DNA of 64,000 nucleotides from Buddleja alternifolia (GCA_019426215.1 CM033394.1:45072423-45136422), one strand, 5' to 3'. Shown: positions 44,186-56,201, counted from the first letter of the stretch. The notes: generated by a model from the sequence alone, not told the origin. Numbers and translations: made by a program.

Positions 44186-44917
44186 ATGGATATAGAATAT
44201 TTTTCACCTCTTACCCGGGCAGAAGACAAAGACATTGTCGCTGCCTTTGCAAAATGCAATACTACAAAAACGTTGGTGAGTCACTATCTGTCTGGTATTT
44301 GCATAACCGGCGAAAAGTTTCAGTGTTTGGGGCCAAAAGGTTGGATTAATGATGAGTTGGTTGATTTGTATTTTAATTTGTTGAAAGAAAGAGAGATTAA
44401 GGAGTCAATCAAATATTTAAGATGCCATTATTTTAGCTTTTTCTTTTATGGGAGTTTGGTCGGTGATGGTGAGTATGATTTTAAATCGGTCAAGAAATGG
44501 ACTATCGTGACCTTTATTGGATATTACCTTGTTGAGTGTGACAAACTGTTTGTGCCTATTCACCGAAAAGAAGATCAACATTGGTGTTTAGCTATTATCA
44601 ACAAAAAAGACCAAAAGTTGCAGTATCTTGATTCATATGGTGGATATGATCACACAGTTTTGGATTATCTAGCTCGGTATTATATCGATGAGGCGAAGCA
44701 AAATAGCGGACAATCAATTGATTTGAGTCACTGGCATTACGAGCGCACCACATACCATCCCCAACAACATAATGTGTTTGACTGTGGAATGTTGACGATG
44801 AAGTACGCTGACTTTTCTAGTAGTTGTGCCGATATTGGACTTTGTTTTGGGCAGCACAACATGCTGTATTTCAGGAGACGAGTAGCTATAGATATTTTGA
44901 AGTTAAGAGTTGATTGA
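44186..44917 (+). CDS. Ulp1-like C48 cysteine protease domain (transposon-borne)
   Basis: An uninterrupted 243-residue frame with all expected elements of a Ulp1/SENP-type SUMO protease: GWINDELVDLYFNLL at 52-66, QHWCLAIINKKDQKLQYLDS at 131-150 with His132 and Asp149, and PQQHNVFDCGML at 192-203 with Gln194 and Cys200. The catalytic His-Asp-Cys triad and oxyanion Gln are intact. The N-terminal DUF1985 exons are frameshifted, and the join to this frame near 44150 is not clean, so the ATG at 44186 may not be the original start. KI-type MULEs in Arabidopsis carry such ULP genes. A host role is not implied. Confidence 0.82.
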   Translation: MDIEYFSPLTRAEDKDIVAAFAKCNTTKTLVSHYLSGICITGEKFQCLGPKGWINDELVDLYFNLLKEREIKESIKYLRCHYFSFFFYGSLVGDGEYDFKSVKKWTIVTFIGYYLVECDKLFVPIHRKEDQHWCLAIINKKDQKLQYLDSYGGYDHTVLDYLARYYIDEAKQNSGQSIDLSHWHYERTTYHPQQHNVFDCGMLTMKYADFSSSCADIGLCFGQHNMLYFRRRVAIDILKLRVD

Positions 44918-44999
44918 TGAACACTGTTAATAGTTAACTTGTAAATAATTAATTATTGTAGTATTGTATTTAACCCAATTAGAAGTCAATTGTTTTTTA

Positions 45000-45910
45000 G
45001 TATTCTATTTCACCCAATTAAAAGTTAACTTTTTATGGATTGAAGTTGAAATTGTGTTTGAGTATGCCTATTATACCGCTTGAGAGCTTGAGCGTTTGAG
45101 TGAACCATCTAACTTCAAAGATTAAATTCATTGTAATAGTAACTTATTTTCTCCTGAATTAGTGAAGCGTCTGTTTTGCATATGCCTATTCTACTGTTTA
45201 ACCAGATATTTATCATACTGATATAAGCTTTGGTTTCTCAAACACTAAAAATGGTTTTAATTGCCTCAAACTGTAAAATAATATATAAAACATGTTATTT
45301 ATGTTAGTTTCAATGATTTTTAAGTATTCTATTTCACCCAATTAAATGTCAATTGTTTATGAATCGACATGAAATTGTGTTTTGAGTATGCCTATTATAC
45401 CGCTTAACCAGATATTTATCATACTGGTATAACCGGATATTTATCATACTGGTAGCAGATTGTGGTCTTTCGATCCAAACATAAAATAATTGCATAAAAC
45501 TGTTTGAGAGCTTGAGCGTTTGAGTGAAGCGTCTAACTTCAAAGATTAAATTCATTGTCCTTGTAACTCATTTTCTCCTGAATTAGTGAAGCGTTTGTTT
45601 GAGTATGCCTATTATACCGCTTAACCGGACATTTATCATACCGGTATAAGTTTTGGTTTCTCAAACACTAAAAATGGTTCTAATTGCCTCAAACTGTAAT
45701 GTAATATATAAAACATGTTATTTATGTTAGTTTCAATGGTTTTTTAGTATTCTATTTCACCTAATTAAATGTCAATTGTTTATGGATCGACATGAAATTG
45801 TGTTTTGAGTACGCCTATTATACTGCTTAACCGGATATTTATCATACCAGTATAAGCTTTGATTTTTTAAACACTAAAAATGGTTCTAATTGCCTCAAAC
45901 TTAATATAAT
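45000..45910 (+). repeat. ~208-bp tandem array downstream of the Ulp1 domain
   Basis: Units are marked by TATGCCTATT(A/C)TAC(C/T)GCTTAACC at about 45180, 45387, 45604 and 45810 (spacings 206-217 bp), with GATATTTATCATACCGGTAT, CTCAAACACTAAAAATGGTT and TTTCACC(C/T)AATTAAATGTC in order. Some units are rearranged. Confidence 0.85.
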
Positions 45911-46309
45911 GAGTAGTATGCCTATTATAATAATCTTCAAAAAATAATTAGCCCATGTAATTATTAATGTTCACCAAATCATAAGGAAGATGGTGGTTTT
46001 GTGCATCCTATATCAGTTACCTATATAACTGGTATGCGTCCCTTAAACTTCCCACTCTAGTAACTACCTATATTACAAGTTACAAGAAGTTACAAATTAA
46101 TGGTAATGGAAAAATGAGATACAACTAAAAAACCACCCATTAACCACGACCACACACTTACTCTGACATGTAAAAAAGTGAAAGTCTTTTCACATACTTA
46201 ACCCTTATATTTTCACTTGGAAAATAATATATAAAACTGTGGACTGGATAAATCCTTATCATTTGTCTTCATCTTTTTTACAACCAAAAGCCAAACCAAA
46301 ACTGACTTC

Positions 46310-46486
46310 AAAATCGAACATTCTCTTCCCCCACCAAACCCTACAAAGAATTTTCAGAGTATAAACAGGGGATATTTGTGAGGATCATCTTGCACGAGAC
46401 AGGTGAGATATAAAAAGGGGAGATAGGGGATCATCTTGCATGAGTAGAAACGGAGTATAAACAGGGGATAGTTCATATAAACAACC
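46310..46486 (+). other. Upstream region shared with the F-box copies
   Basis: From about 46316 onward the sequence (CACCAAACCCTACAAAGAAT, AGTATAAACAGGGGATA and others) matches the leader directly before the intact F-box genes. Homology stops upstream of this point. Confidence 0.75.
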
Positions 46487-48813
46487 ATGCAACGAGGTAC
46501 AATTTCTGATAATGGACTTAGTTTCCTTTGTGGGGATATAAATTTTCATGTTATGGGAAGGTTATCAAGGGATGCATGCATTGTGGAAGCAACTCGATTG
46601 GGTCTTTTATCAAAGTATTTTTAACATTATTGGTATTCCATCCCTACTCTTTTGTTCGATATTAACCGTTTCGAACAAAGGGGTTATCATGATTTAGATT
46701 TTATTCATTTTGTTAATCGCACTATACTTGAACATAATGAAAGTGTGGTTGAAACCTTGAGCTTTGAATTACCCATGGGGGCGGAGGCATTGCATCAGAT
46801 AAGGTAAGAATGGGTGTCGTTTGGAATAGATCATTCTGTGCATATTAGGGGTGTATGCAGTCGGGTTCGGGCGGTTTTATGGAAAAATTCAACCAGACCT
46901 GATATATGCGGGTTGACAAAATAACAAACCGAAACCGCATAATTATCTTTTCAAACCAAGCGATTCGGGTCTGTCGGGTTTAATGTATTTAGCGGGCGGT
47001 TTGGCGGGTTATCGAATTATAAATATGTTACTTTTAGTTTCAACTAGTAAGTAAGAAACTAAATAACTTACTTGCACATTTAATTAAAAAAATTGAGTTG
47101 GTGAGAAATACAAAAATAAGTGGTGTTATTAAATAAAAATCATATTTATCATGAATTATAAACTCTAAAATATTAATAAAATAAAATTATTTTATAAGTT
47201 TATCATAAAAATATACATCTACATTTTCGTTCAAATCAAGTAAAAACAATGTTCTTGTTTACTCAAATTAAAAATAAAGTATTTTACATAAATATGAATA
47301 AAATTACTATTTTTAGAGTTTATATATATGCATATATAGTTTTAAGAGTTTAAGGTTAATCTTTAAATATATATATATATATATATACACAAACACACTT
47401 ATGACATATACAATTAGCGATCGGGTGGCGGGTTACAATTATTAAACCCCCCACCCGACCCGAAAGTGGTGGGTTGCAATTTTTTCAACCCACCATAATT
47501 TTTTAATAATTTTAAACCGATGGTTTTCGGGCGGTTCGGGTCGGTTTAAGCGGGTCGGACGTGTTGTGCGGGTTTATGTACACCCCTAGTGCGTATACTG
47601 AAACTAGTCAGCCGGTTGTCCACTTCACTCCCTAACGGCTTGTTTTTGTCACAAACTCTTATTCAGTTAAAATTATATCTACCGAACTACGTTGTTAGGT
47701 GGGAAGATATATATAATTTATCATATTGAAGCACGTTGTGCTGTATGATAACACATTTTCTTCCTGCCTTCGAAAATGGTGTCCCGAGTTGAATGATTTG
47801 CAGTTATTCAATTGTGATTTTAGAGGACTAACAGAATTTGAGGCATATTTGCCTTCTGTAAAAATATTCAAGATGACATTCAATCGGGCCTAAGAAAATG
47901 TGAATATAAAAATACACTTCCCCAATGTAGATGTCCTTGTTATGTTATTGAAACAAGACCAACAGGGTCCGGGGCATTTACAAGTATTGGGGTCGTTACC
48001 TCGTTCTTTACAGTGGATAGTACACTGTCATCGACACTACATCGGATCAACTTGCTCGACATACCGACTACTTCGAGAGGTTGTCAAAATGACGAAAGAA
48101 TTGTTGTCCAGCGAACAAGCACATGTCTCGGTTGATTTTGTTAGAGTATATCTATCTATCTATTATTGTTTGAATAAGTGCAAATGCTTTTAAGAAGTTG
48201 TTTTGATTTCCTGTTTTTTTTTTAATTATTTTTTTAGAGGTTGGCGCATATGGAGTCTCTACATTGCATTATGGCGAAGTACTTTTTTATTTATATACAC
48301 CGCCTAGAGATTAGGTATTCAAAGCTGCTAGACAATCTTGCTGTCACATTGGTGCTCATCAGTAGATGTACAGACTTGAATGAGCTTAAAGTTGATTTGG
48401 TGTAAAATTTTAAGTTTTATGATTTGTCGCTTATTACATGGTTTATTTAACATGTTCTTTGTTTGGGTTTCTAAAATAAAATTGTAATTGACTTAACTTG
48501 TGTAGGGTGCACCATGGGAAAACGCGGGCACTAGTGTATCTAACTACGTAAAGGACTGGAAGTTGCAAGCAATGGGATTGGAGTCACTGAATGAGGTCAC
48601 GATCTTCAATTTCTTGGGTTCTGATTGCTAGCTAAGCTACATTCGCTACGTGTTTTCGCACGCAACTGAGTTGGGTCACTAAATATTTACTTTGTTAATC
48701 AATTTTTTGATGATGCAATTGGGGTGCATAAGAGGTCATCAATTAGGGCGTATGAAGCTACCGTGTCAAACAATGTGCAAATTCATTTCACAAAAGGGGC
48801 TTACCCTAGGTAA
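46487..48813 (+). pseudogene. F-box/FBD pseudogene, third copy, split by a hAT element
   Basis: Aligned with the intact copies, this begins at an ATG (46487) and keeps all three exon regions and introns, but it has in-frame stops in exon 1 (for example TAT TTT TAA near 46618 and AGG TAA near 46803), an insertion at 46846-47588, small deletions near 47720 and 48680, and a stop in exon 3 (GATTGCTAG near 48628). The last part ends near CCCTAGGTAAAG. It differs from the CACTA-borne copies at many positions, so it is an older relative. It lies between inverted copies of the ~208-bp MULE repeat. Confidence 0.88.
46846..47588. mobile_element. hAT-type non-autonomous element with 8-bp target duplication
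   Basis: Terminal inverted repeats TAGGGGTGTA / TACACCCCTA bound a 743-bp AT-rich element with GC-rich ends (CGGGTTCGGGCGG and its complement). It is flanked by GTGCATAT (46838-46845) and GTGCGTAT (47589-47596), an 8-bp duplication with one mismatch. The intact F-box genes show the uninterrupted target GTGCGTAT at the same codons. No ORF. Confidence 0.92.
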
Positions 48814-48954
48814 AGGGGGGCTTCTTCAAACAATGTGTTGTTTTTGTCATGACCGTGTCATTTAAAGTTGTCAATTAGTTTTGATATTTTAGTTTACGTT
48901 TTCCCCTATGTTTTGCTCAAGTCTATAAGTTTTGTTATGAAATCTAATTTGAAT

Positions 48955-49400
48955 TGATTCCTATGTGAATTTAATCTTTGAAGTTAGACGCTTCACTCAA
49001 ACCCTCAAGCTCTCAAACAGACGCTCGCACAAACACTTAAGATATAAGAGTGGAGAATGAAAATTGCACAAGAATTTATAGTGGTTCGAAGCATCAATTT
49101 GATGTTCTACATCCACTTTTGGGACACGCCAAGAACATTAATTCAGGAGAAAATCAGTTACAAGTACAATGAATTTAATCTTTGAAGTTAGACGCTTCAC
49201 TCAAACGCTTAAGATATAAGAGTGGAGAATGAAAATTGCACAAGAACGAAAATATATGGTTAAGTAGTATAATAGGCATACTCAAAACACAATTTCATAT
49301 TGAACCATAAACAATTGTCATTTAATTGATACATAAATACTGCAAAACCCTTGAAATTGACATAAATAACATGTTTTATATATAATAAATATCCGGTTAC
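48955..49400 (-). repeat. Inverted partial copies of the ~208-bp repeat
   Basis: Two partial units carry the complement of sequences at 45060-45180 and 45500-45620 (GAAGTTAGACGCTTCACTCA, TTTAATCTTTGAAG, CTCAAACACTTAAGATATAA). They are followed by AGTATAATAGGCATACTCAA and AATAACATGTTTTATATA in reverse order to the plus array. With 45000-45910 they bracket the F-box pseudogene as inverted repeats. Confidence 0.75.
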
Positions 49401-49437
49401 CCGCAATTAAGAATTTAAACTAGATATACCTTCCTCC

Positions 49438-50205
49438 TCAAATGCGGTCACAGTCCACACCAAATGCCTCATCCTCGTTCTCAGAATTGCTGGATTCAAT
49501 AAATTCATCAAGATCATCGCCAACTCCTCGCTTGAATTCTTCACTAGCTTCATGCCATATCTCATTTTTGATAATATGCAAGAGGTGAATATTGTTGTGT
49601 TCCTCAATATGCTTTATAGTATCATTGAAAAAATGCACATGATCCAACATCTTTTTTATTAACTCTTTTACATTCTCTCTGAAGTTGAAGTAGAAGCAAG
49701 AATCATTGGCTGCGACAATTGTCTCTTTGTGCACATCTGAGTTTGGGTTTTTGGGGGGAGGTTCTCAATTCTGGTAAACACCGGACGGTTACCAATCAGT
49801 TTTCCAGTAGGTAAATCGCTGCACATTACCCTCAGTTTATTACATGAAAATTGGATACAATACTCAATACAATATAATACTCAACTCATACCTACGACGC
49901 GCATCGACACGGTTCTTTGCGTGGTTATACACAGCAGTCATGGCAATATTAAGTTGCACAAAAATGCAATTAGCTTGTTTTTCATATACCAATGTCCTAA
50001 AAGACTCGGCCCCCGTGACTGAAAACACGACAGCGACAAATAATTCAGTCACCTCGGACTTTAGTTTCATTCTGAAAAAGCACGATTCGCAATCCAACTT
50101 TTTACAAATAGTTGTCGCACAACAAACAACTTATCCACAAAGAGTCATCCTATGTATTAATGAAGGGCGAAAGAGGTGCTCGGCAAGAGCAACTACTGAT
50201 TGAAT
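49438..50205 (-). pseudogene. Unknown MULE-associated ORF, two exons with one frame break
   Basis: Minus-strand coding appearance: a first part (about 50100-49890) with CESCFFRMKLKSEVTELFVA and NIAMTAVYNHAKNRVDARR, a plausible GTATGAG...TGTGCAG intron (about 49890-49820), then LPTGKLIGNRPVFTRIENLP. After an A5 run near 49757 the frame shifts to NPNSDVHKETIVAANDSCFY, continuing to a stop at 49438 with an acidic tail (SSNSENEDEAFGVDCD). I do not recognise the family. Its position, 3' of the MULE transposase on the same strand and between repeat arrays, suggests an element-encoded accessory gene, now broken. Confidence 0.45.
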
Positions 50206-50219
50206 TTGGTGAATAATTG

Positions 50220-50984
50220 TGAAATGAGAGGGGGAAAACAAAAAAGTAATGGGAGAAAAGGAAGAAGCGGGAATATAGTTTTTGAATTGTTAAAAAAAAT
50301 TAAAATGAAAATATGGGCGAAAAGTCAGAAGTAATGGGATTTTGAATATTTGGCTGTAAAAAATGAAAATGAAAAAATGGACGGGAAGTCATATACCGGA
50401 GGGATATATGTATCCCGTATAGGCAGTATAATGGCCATGTTTGAATGAAATATAGGGATTAATCCTTAACGAATCGACATATGATTGGTTGACATAAAAA
50501 TCATTTAAAAATATTTACTTAATTGAAATGATATGTTTATGGTTTAGATCACATATGCTTATACGAATGGATATTTATTGGACGTGCTTATACGAATGGA
50601 TATTTATCGGGTAAGTGGAGTATCGTGGTCATCTAAATAGATGGTATGTAGTCATATCGAATCATTCATACCAATAAATGGAGTCATATTGAATTTTCAT
50701 ATAGTAGTAATTGAAAATATAAACGTTGGGACTTGTTATAACGCAAACATTAAGAAGTTCAAATCAACTCATATGATTACTATATGACACATGAAGATGA
50801 TATGATATAGTTACAATATTGCACAACTTCACTTACGTCGGATCAACACATATCGATCCATCATAAATCGACCTATAATTAGATGAAATAAAATAATAGT
50901 AAACCACTTAACTTAATTGAAATGATATGTATATAAACCCTAAACTGAAACCCCAAACCCAAACTCGAAAGGCGAATATCATTG
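50220..50984. other. Spacer within the MULE complex
   Basis: AT-rich. It includes a short duplication of GCTTATACGAATGGATATTTAT (near 50548 and 50586) that looks like a degenerate scrap of the ~208-bp repeat. No gene seen. Confidence 0.5.
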
Positions 50985-52160
50985 AAACAAATAAAAATGA
51001 CATGTTTTATATTTTATAAACTCAAATTGGAGTCAATCAGGACGATTTATGATTGAAAAATCAGACGCTTATACCGGCATGATAAACATCCGGTTAAGCG
51101 GTATACAAGGCATATTCGAAACAGAATTGCACATCGATACATAAATAACTGACATTTAATTAGGTGATATAGAATACTACAAGACCGTTGCAAAACTAAT
51201 AAAAATGACATGTTTTATATATTATAAACTCAAATTGGAGCCAATCAGAACGATTTATGATTGAAAAAATAGACGCTTATACCGGAATGATAAACATCTG
51301 GCTAAGCGGTATACAAGGTATATTCAAAACAGAATTGCACATCGATACATAAACAACTGACATTTAATTAGGTGACATAGAATGCTACAAGACCATTGCG
51401 AAACTAATAAAAAGGACATGTTTTATATATTATAAACTCAAATTGGAGCCAATCAGAACGATTTATGATTGAAAAAACAGACGCTTATACCGGCATGATA
51501 AACATCCGGTTAAGCGGTATACAAGGCATATCGAAACAGAATTGCACATCGATACATAAACAACTGACATTTAATTAGGTGACATAGAATACTACAAGAC
51601 CATTGCGAAACTAATAAAAATGACATGTTTTATATATTATAAACTCAAGTTGGAGCCAATCAGAACGATTTATGATTGAAAAAACAGACGCTTATACCGA
51701 AATGATAAACATCTGGTTAAGCGGTATAGAAGGCATATTCAAAACAGAATTGCACATCGATACATAAACAACTGACATTTAATTAGATGACATAGAATAC
51801 TACAAGACCATTACGAAACTAATAAAAATGATATGTTTTATATATTATAAACTCAAATTGGAGCCAATCAGAACGATTTATGATTGAAAAAACAAACGCT
51901 TGTACCGACATGATAAACATCCGGTTAAGCGGTATAGAAGGCATATTCAAAACAGAATTGCACATCGATACATAAACAACTGACATTTAATTAGATGACA
52001 TAGAATACTACAAAACCATTGCGAAACTAATAAAAATGACATGTTTTATTTATTAGATTATACTTTGACTCAATAAAAATAATTGAAAAACACATGCTTA
52101 TACCGGTGTGATAAATATCCGGTTAAGCGGTATACAAGGCAACTGGAATTCCAATAACAA
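50985..52160 (-). repeat. ~208-bp tandem array downstream of the MULE transposase, about six units
   Basis: GCTTATACCGGCATGATAAA-type landmarks at 51067, 51275, 51483, 51690, 51898 and 52096 give spacings of 208, 208, 207, 208 and 198. Each unit holds CATCCGGTTAAGCGGTATAC, CGATACATAAACAACTGACA and ATGACATGTTTTATAT in the same order. Read on the minus strand these are the same units as at 45000-45910. The close spacing and high similarity suggest recent amplification. Confidence 0.92.
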
Positions 52161-52353
52161 TTGTACATCAATCCATCAATAAAATTAACACAAGTCCACA
52201 ATTAATGACACATGAAAAAATTGTGCAGCCCCATAGTTCAGTGGGGTTTGATTAGATTTAGAACCTTCTCGGATCTTTTTATCTCTTTGATTTTTTTCCG
52301 AACTTTCTGTCCGCCAACTTCCATTCTAACCGTTTGAACTCTTCCACACCTTT

Positions 52354-54600
52354 TCAAGTAGTCAGGATGTACCACCTGAATGGCCTGTATTTCAGCAGGA
52401 ATATTCCATTGGATATACTAGAAACCGGGTATATGGTTCTATCATACGCCATTGCCCACGAAAATTTCGTGTAGAATTTCGAACATAGAGAATCTAATTC
52501 TTCGCCGTGTTCAATAGGAAATTTTGAAAATGCTGCAATCGCGTGCGCAAAATGGATCTGGTTAATGTCGAAAACTCGACAACTGCATGTTTTATTTCGG
52601 AGGTCAACATATAATTGATCAGAATCCAAAGTCTCCATGTGTCTGACAACATATTCACGTGTCATCTTATTTATTTCATCGACTCTAAAGAAACTGGCAT
52701 CATGTTTCCTAGCATGCAATGTTGTTTCAACTTCTGGAGTAAGGGCTTGTGATGATCCACCCTCTAATGCTTCATTGCGGTGATTATTGAACCATCTAGA
52801 TATTAACTTCACAATCTCATCCAACATAATTACCACTGGAAGAGTTCTAGCTTTAACCAATACAACATTAATGGATTCAACTCGTTGGAAGTCAAAATAT
52901 TGTATCGTGAACATTTAAAGAAGCACCTGGCCCAACGGTCCATTATAAGGAGTAATTCTCACATATACTCATGAAACTTCACACATGTAGGAGGATGCCT
53001 TTTTGTTAGGTCATCAAAATATTTATTGAACTATTGGACAGTATATGCTTCAGCGCAAGCCATGAACTTCGACACCACACTGTCCCGATGTTCATTTCTA
53101 TTTTTACTGCCCCTTCCTGTATTAACGCGAGTCCTAATATTTTGAGAGATATGATAAGAACAATATCCATGTGAAGCTCTAGGATACACTATCTCAATTA
53201 ATTTTAAGATGCTCACGTTTCTGTCTGAAAGGATGACCAGATCTTCAGAATCTGGTATGACCTCGATAAGCTTCTCTAAGAACCATTTCCAAGTAGAATC
53301 ACTTTCATTTTTCACTACACCAAACGCAAGGGGCTATTGATGTTTGTTGTCATCTTATGCAGTGCAAACTAATAACACACCCTTATATTTGGTCTTTAAG
53401 TGTGTGCCATCAATAACAATAACCTTCCTCAAGAACTCGAAACCTTGAATGCATGCTCCTAATGCAAAAAATAAAGACACAAACTTGTTATCCGCATCTA
53501 TAACACAGTAACTGTACCGGGATTCATCTCCTTCAGCATATGCAAAAAATTTGGAATTTTAGCATAACTCTAACCCGGATCACCTATGACAGTACTTAAA
53601 GCTAATGCTTTACCCCGCAAAGCTTTATAGTAAGAAACATCAATGCTATCATTTAACATAAGGTCAACTATTGTCTTTGGTGGCGGTGTATCATATTGAG
53701 ATGGATAATTCTTCAATAAAATCTTACAAACCATCCTTGCGCTACTCTTTTCTCTTCCATTATCCACTGAAGGTGAGCATGTGTGGATTCTATTATAAGA
53801 GCACAGGGTGAAAACATCTAACCCTCTGGTCTTTGCAGCACGCAAACTCCAGTTACAATCCTCGACTCTACACTTAAAACAGTATGCGACCTTTGTTGTC
53901 TTAACTGTTCTAAAATGGAAAGTTGCGTTAAACGAAGCTGCCACAACCAAATCGAACAGCTCAGCTTTGCTTTTGAATTCATGTCTAATTGGCAGATCTA
54001 TACCATCATCAAAACTGAAGGTTTTACAATCTCAACAGGACTAGGTTCAAGATTAAAAGATGGAAGAATTGGAGTCGAGTCACATCTTTCAGAAGATGAA
54101 GCTGCTTGTTTCACAGGAGTTGGGGTAGAAGCTATTGATATGGGCGGGAACGTCGGCTTTTCTAAAACACCACTCGGCCGACTAGGGGCAGATGTATAGT
54201 CGTCAACCAAATTGACATCAACATGAGTATCTGAATCCTCATTAACGGTTTCCGGATGGTCCATATATGGGAAGCCAACATCACCATTTTGAACAAAATC
54301 ATGTTCATCATCAGTGCAAAAAATGTTATTTCCAACAGGAACCGTCTTTTTAATAAGCTCAACGTGGAGAATGCTTCTACATTTAGATAGCCGACATTGG
54401 TCCAAAAGATAACACCTTAAATCAAAATCGTTGACTATATATATAAGGGTTAAACATTTATAGGACAAAGGGATATAACTCACTTTAATGTCATACTCCT
54501 CCCTTTTAAAATGAGCCCTTTGAAATATACAATCATGAAAACTGGAAATTGTTACCGTGCTAAGATCATGGCCCCCTCCTCCAATTATTGTGTTGATCAA
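52354..54600 (-). pseudogene. MuDR-type (Mutator-like) transposase, decayed
   Basis: Minus-strand pieces in order. An acidic N-terminal region (54600-53998) includes DEHDFVQNGDVGFPYMDHPE. A MuDR DNA-binding zinc region reads YCFKCRVEDCNWSLRAAKTR to RIHTCS (about 53940-53760). The DDE domain has VIDGTHLKTKYKG with the first catalytic Asp at about 53410, and VILSDRNVSILKLIEIVYP with HGYCSYHISQN about 53240-53130. A C-terminal SWIM region reads TCSCRVFDINQIHFAHAIAAF at about 52600-52540, where the usual CxH reads FxH. Frameshifts near 54000 and 53570 and stops between about 53330 and 52920 show it is dead. Confidence 0.85.
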
Positions 54601-54944
54601 TGTAAAATTATTATTTGAAATCTATTCAAATGATCCACCAACGTCTCCATCTTTCATCTGCCACTTACCATCGTATTGATATTTAACAAATTATCTGACA
54701 TTTTTCTATAAAACTGGAACATGAAAAAAAAAAACCACATAATTTGTTAGAATAATTTCATAATTTATTCAACTCTGAACACATTCAATTTAACATTCCT
54801 TTTCATTTACTGGGCATGTCGGAGGTTTTTTTATATTTTAATGGGCATGTCGGAGAAACTATCGGAGAAACCCATATTATGTTGTTTCCAACAAAGAATT
54901 TGGTGAAATAATGAACAAATTTACCTATTATTCGGCTCGATTGA

Positions 54945-55290
54945 ATACCAATTGCACCTCCAAAAACTAAAGAAATCGAGTTGGAATCGTCAAATTGAAG
55001 TCTTCCGCAAAATTTGACAACAATGTCGTCAGTCTTCTATGAGAAATATCAATCAATTGTACAGAATTTGGAATCAATTGAAGAACCCTAATTCAAAAAC
55101 CCAAATAGTTGCACCTCAAAAAACTACAAAAATCGAATTTGAATTGTCAAATTGCAATCTTCCGCAACATAGGGCAACAATGTCGCAAATCTTCTCTGGA
55201 AAATATGAATCAATTGTAAAGAATTTGGAATCAATTGAAGAACCCTAAGAATTTGGAATCAACTGAAGAACCCTAATTGAACAATCCCAA
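54945..55290 (-). repeat. ~158-bp tandem duplication upstream of the MULE transposase
   Basis: Two diverged copies (about 54949-55100 and 55108-55250) share TGCACCTC(C/A)AAAAACTA, GTCTTCCGCAA, AATTTGGAATCAATTGAAGA and ACCCTAA, with a further partial repeat of the last words to 55280. It would be the leader or promoter side of the minus-strand transposase. Confidence 0.75.
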
Positions 55291-56004
55291 GTTTACAATT
55301 TTGGGAAGGAATCGCGATTTGGCAGCAGGCAGCAATGCATTTATTCAGTTTTTATTTTTTTGTTTTTTTAATTCAAAGTCATGAAAGGTTAATTTAGACA
55401 TTTACAAAGTCCTCTTTTTTATTTTTTTTAATTACATATTTTCAGTAAGGCTATAAAAGAAATTTCTCAAATGCTGAATTTTTCTTTTGTTTTATTACCA
55501 TGTCTCAGTAAGGGTATTTGTGTACTTTTCATCTAATAGGTCCCATATGGGACATTCTTTGCAAGGCCTTGTGCAATTTGCAAGGACTCATGCAATTTTG
55601 GACTGTATTTGCTAATGCCCTTGCGCCTTTTTGCTATATTTACAGTTATATTAATAATTATAAAAAGATATAATGATATTTTTTCCTTTATTATGTATTA
55701 TGGGTACTCTGGTGATTTCTTATTGTTAAACCATCAGTTAAGTTTTCTTTGTGATTAGGTCCTAATCAATAAAAAATTGAAGTATATTACTTTTTATTTT
55801 ATTTTTTGAATAGAATTACTAATAGTTACATATATAGTTAGTTAAATACCAAATAAATGAATTATGTATTTAATATGTACGAGTATATGAATTTCTTGTA
55901 AAAGTTAAGGAGAAAAACTCACCCCAAAAGTAAGTGTACATATAAATATACATGTTAGTAGAAACACAGTTAAAATATAGATGTAAAACTATTTGTTCAG
56001 ATTT

Positions 56005-56041
<37 letters not shown>

Positions 56042-56200
56042 TAAGATTGTATTACAAGATAGAGATGATCATTTAGGAAAATTAATAATAAATTACTAAG
56101 TTTTGTATCTTTACTGTATACTATTGGTTAATATTTGAAATAGATTTTAGCTACATTTTAAGATTGTGTACCATAATTACCTTTCATGCTCATAATTTTT
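55291..56200. other. Intergenic, AT-rich
   Basis: No gene found. It contains an (AT)n tract at about 56008-56038 and T-rich runs. The outer end of the MULE complex must lie at or before this stretch but was not recognised. Confidence 0.5.
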
Positions 56201-56201
56201 A

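Noticed and set aside
49844..50203. 119-codon plus-strand frame
   Set aside because: Antisense to a minus-strand frame with better exon structure and a location consistent with the MULE transposase strand.
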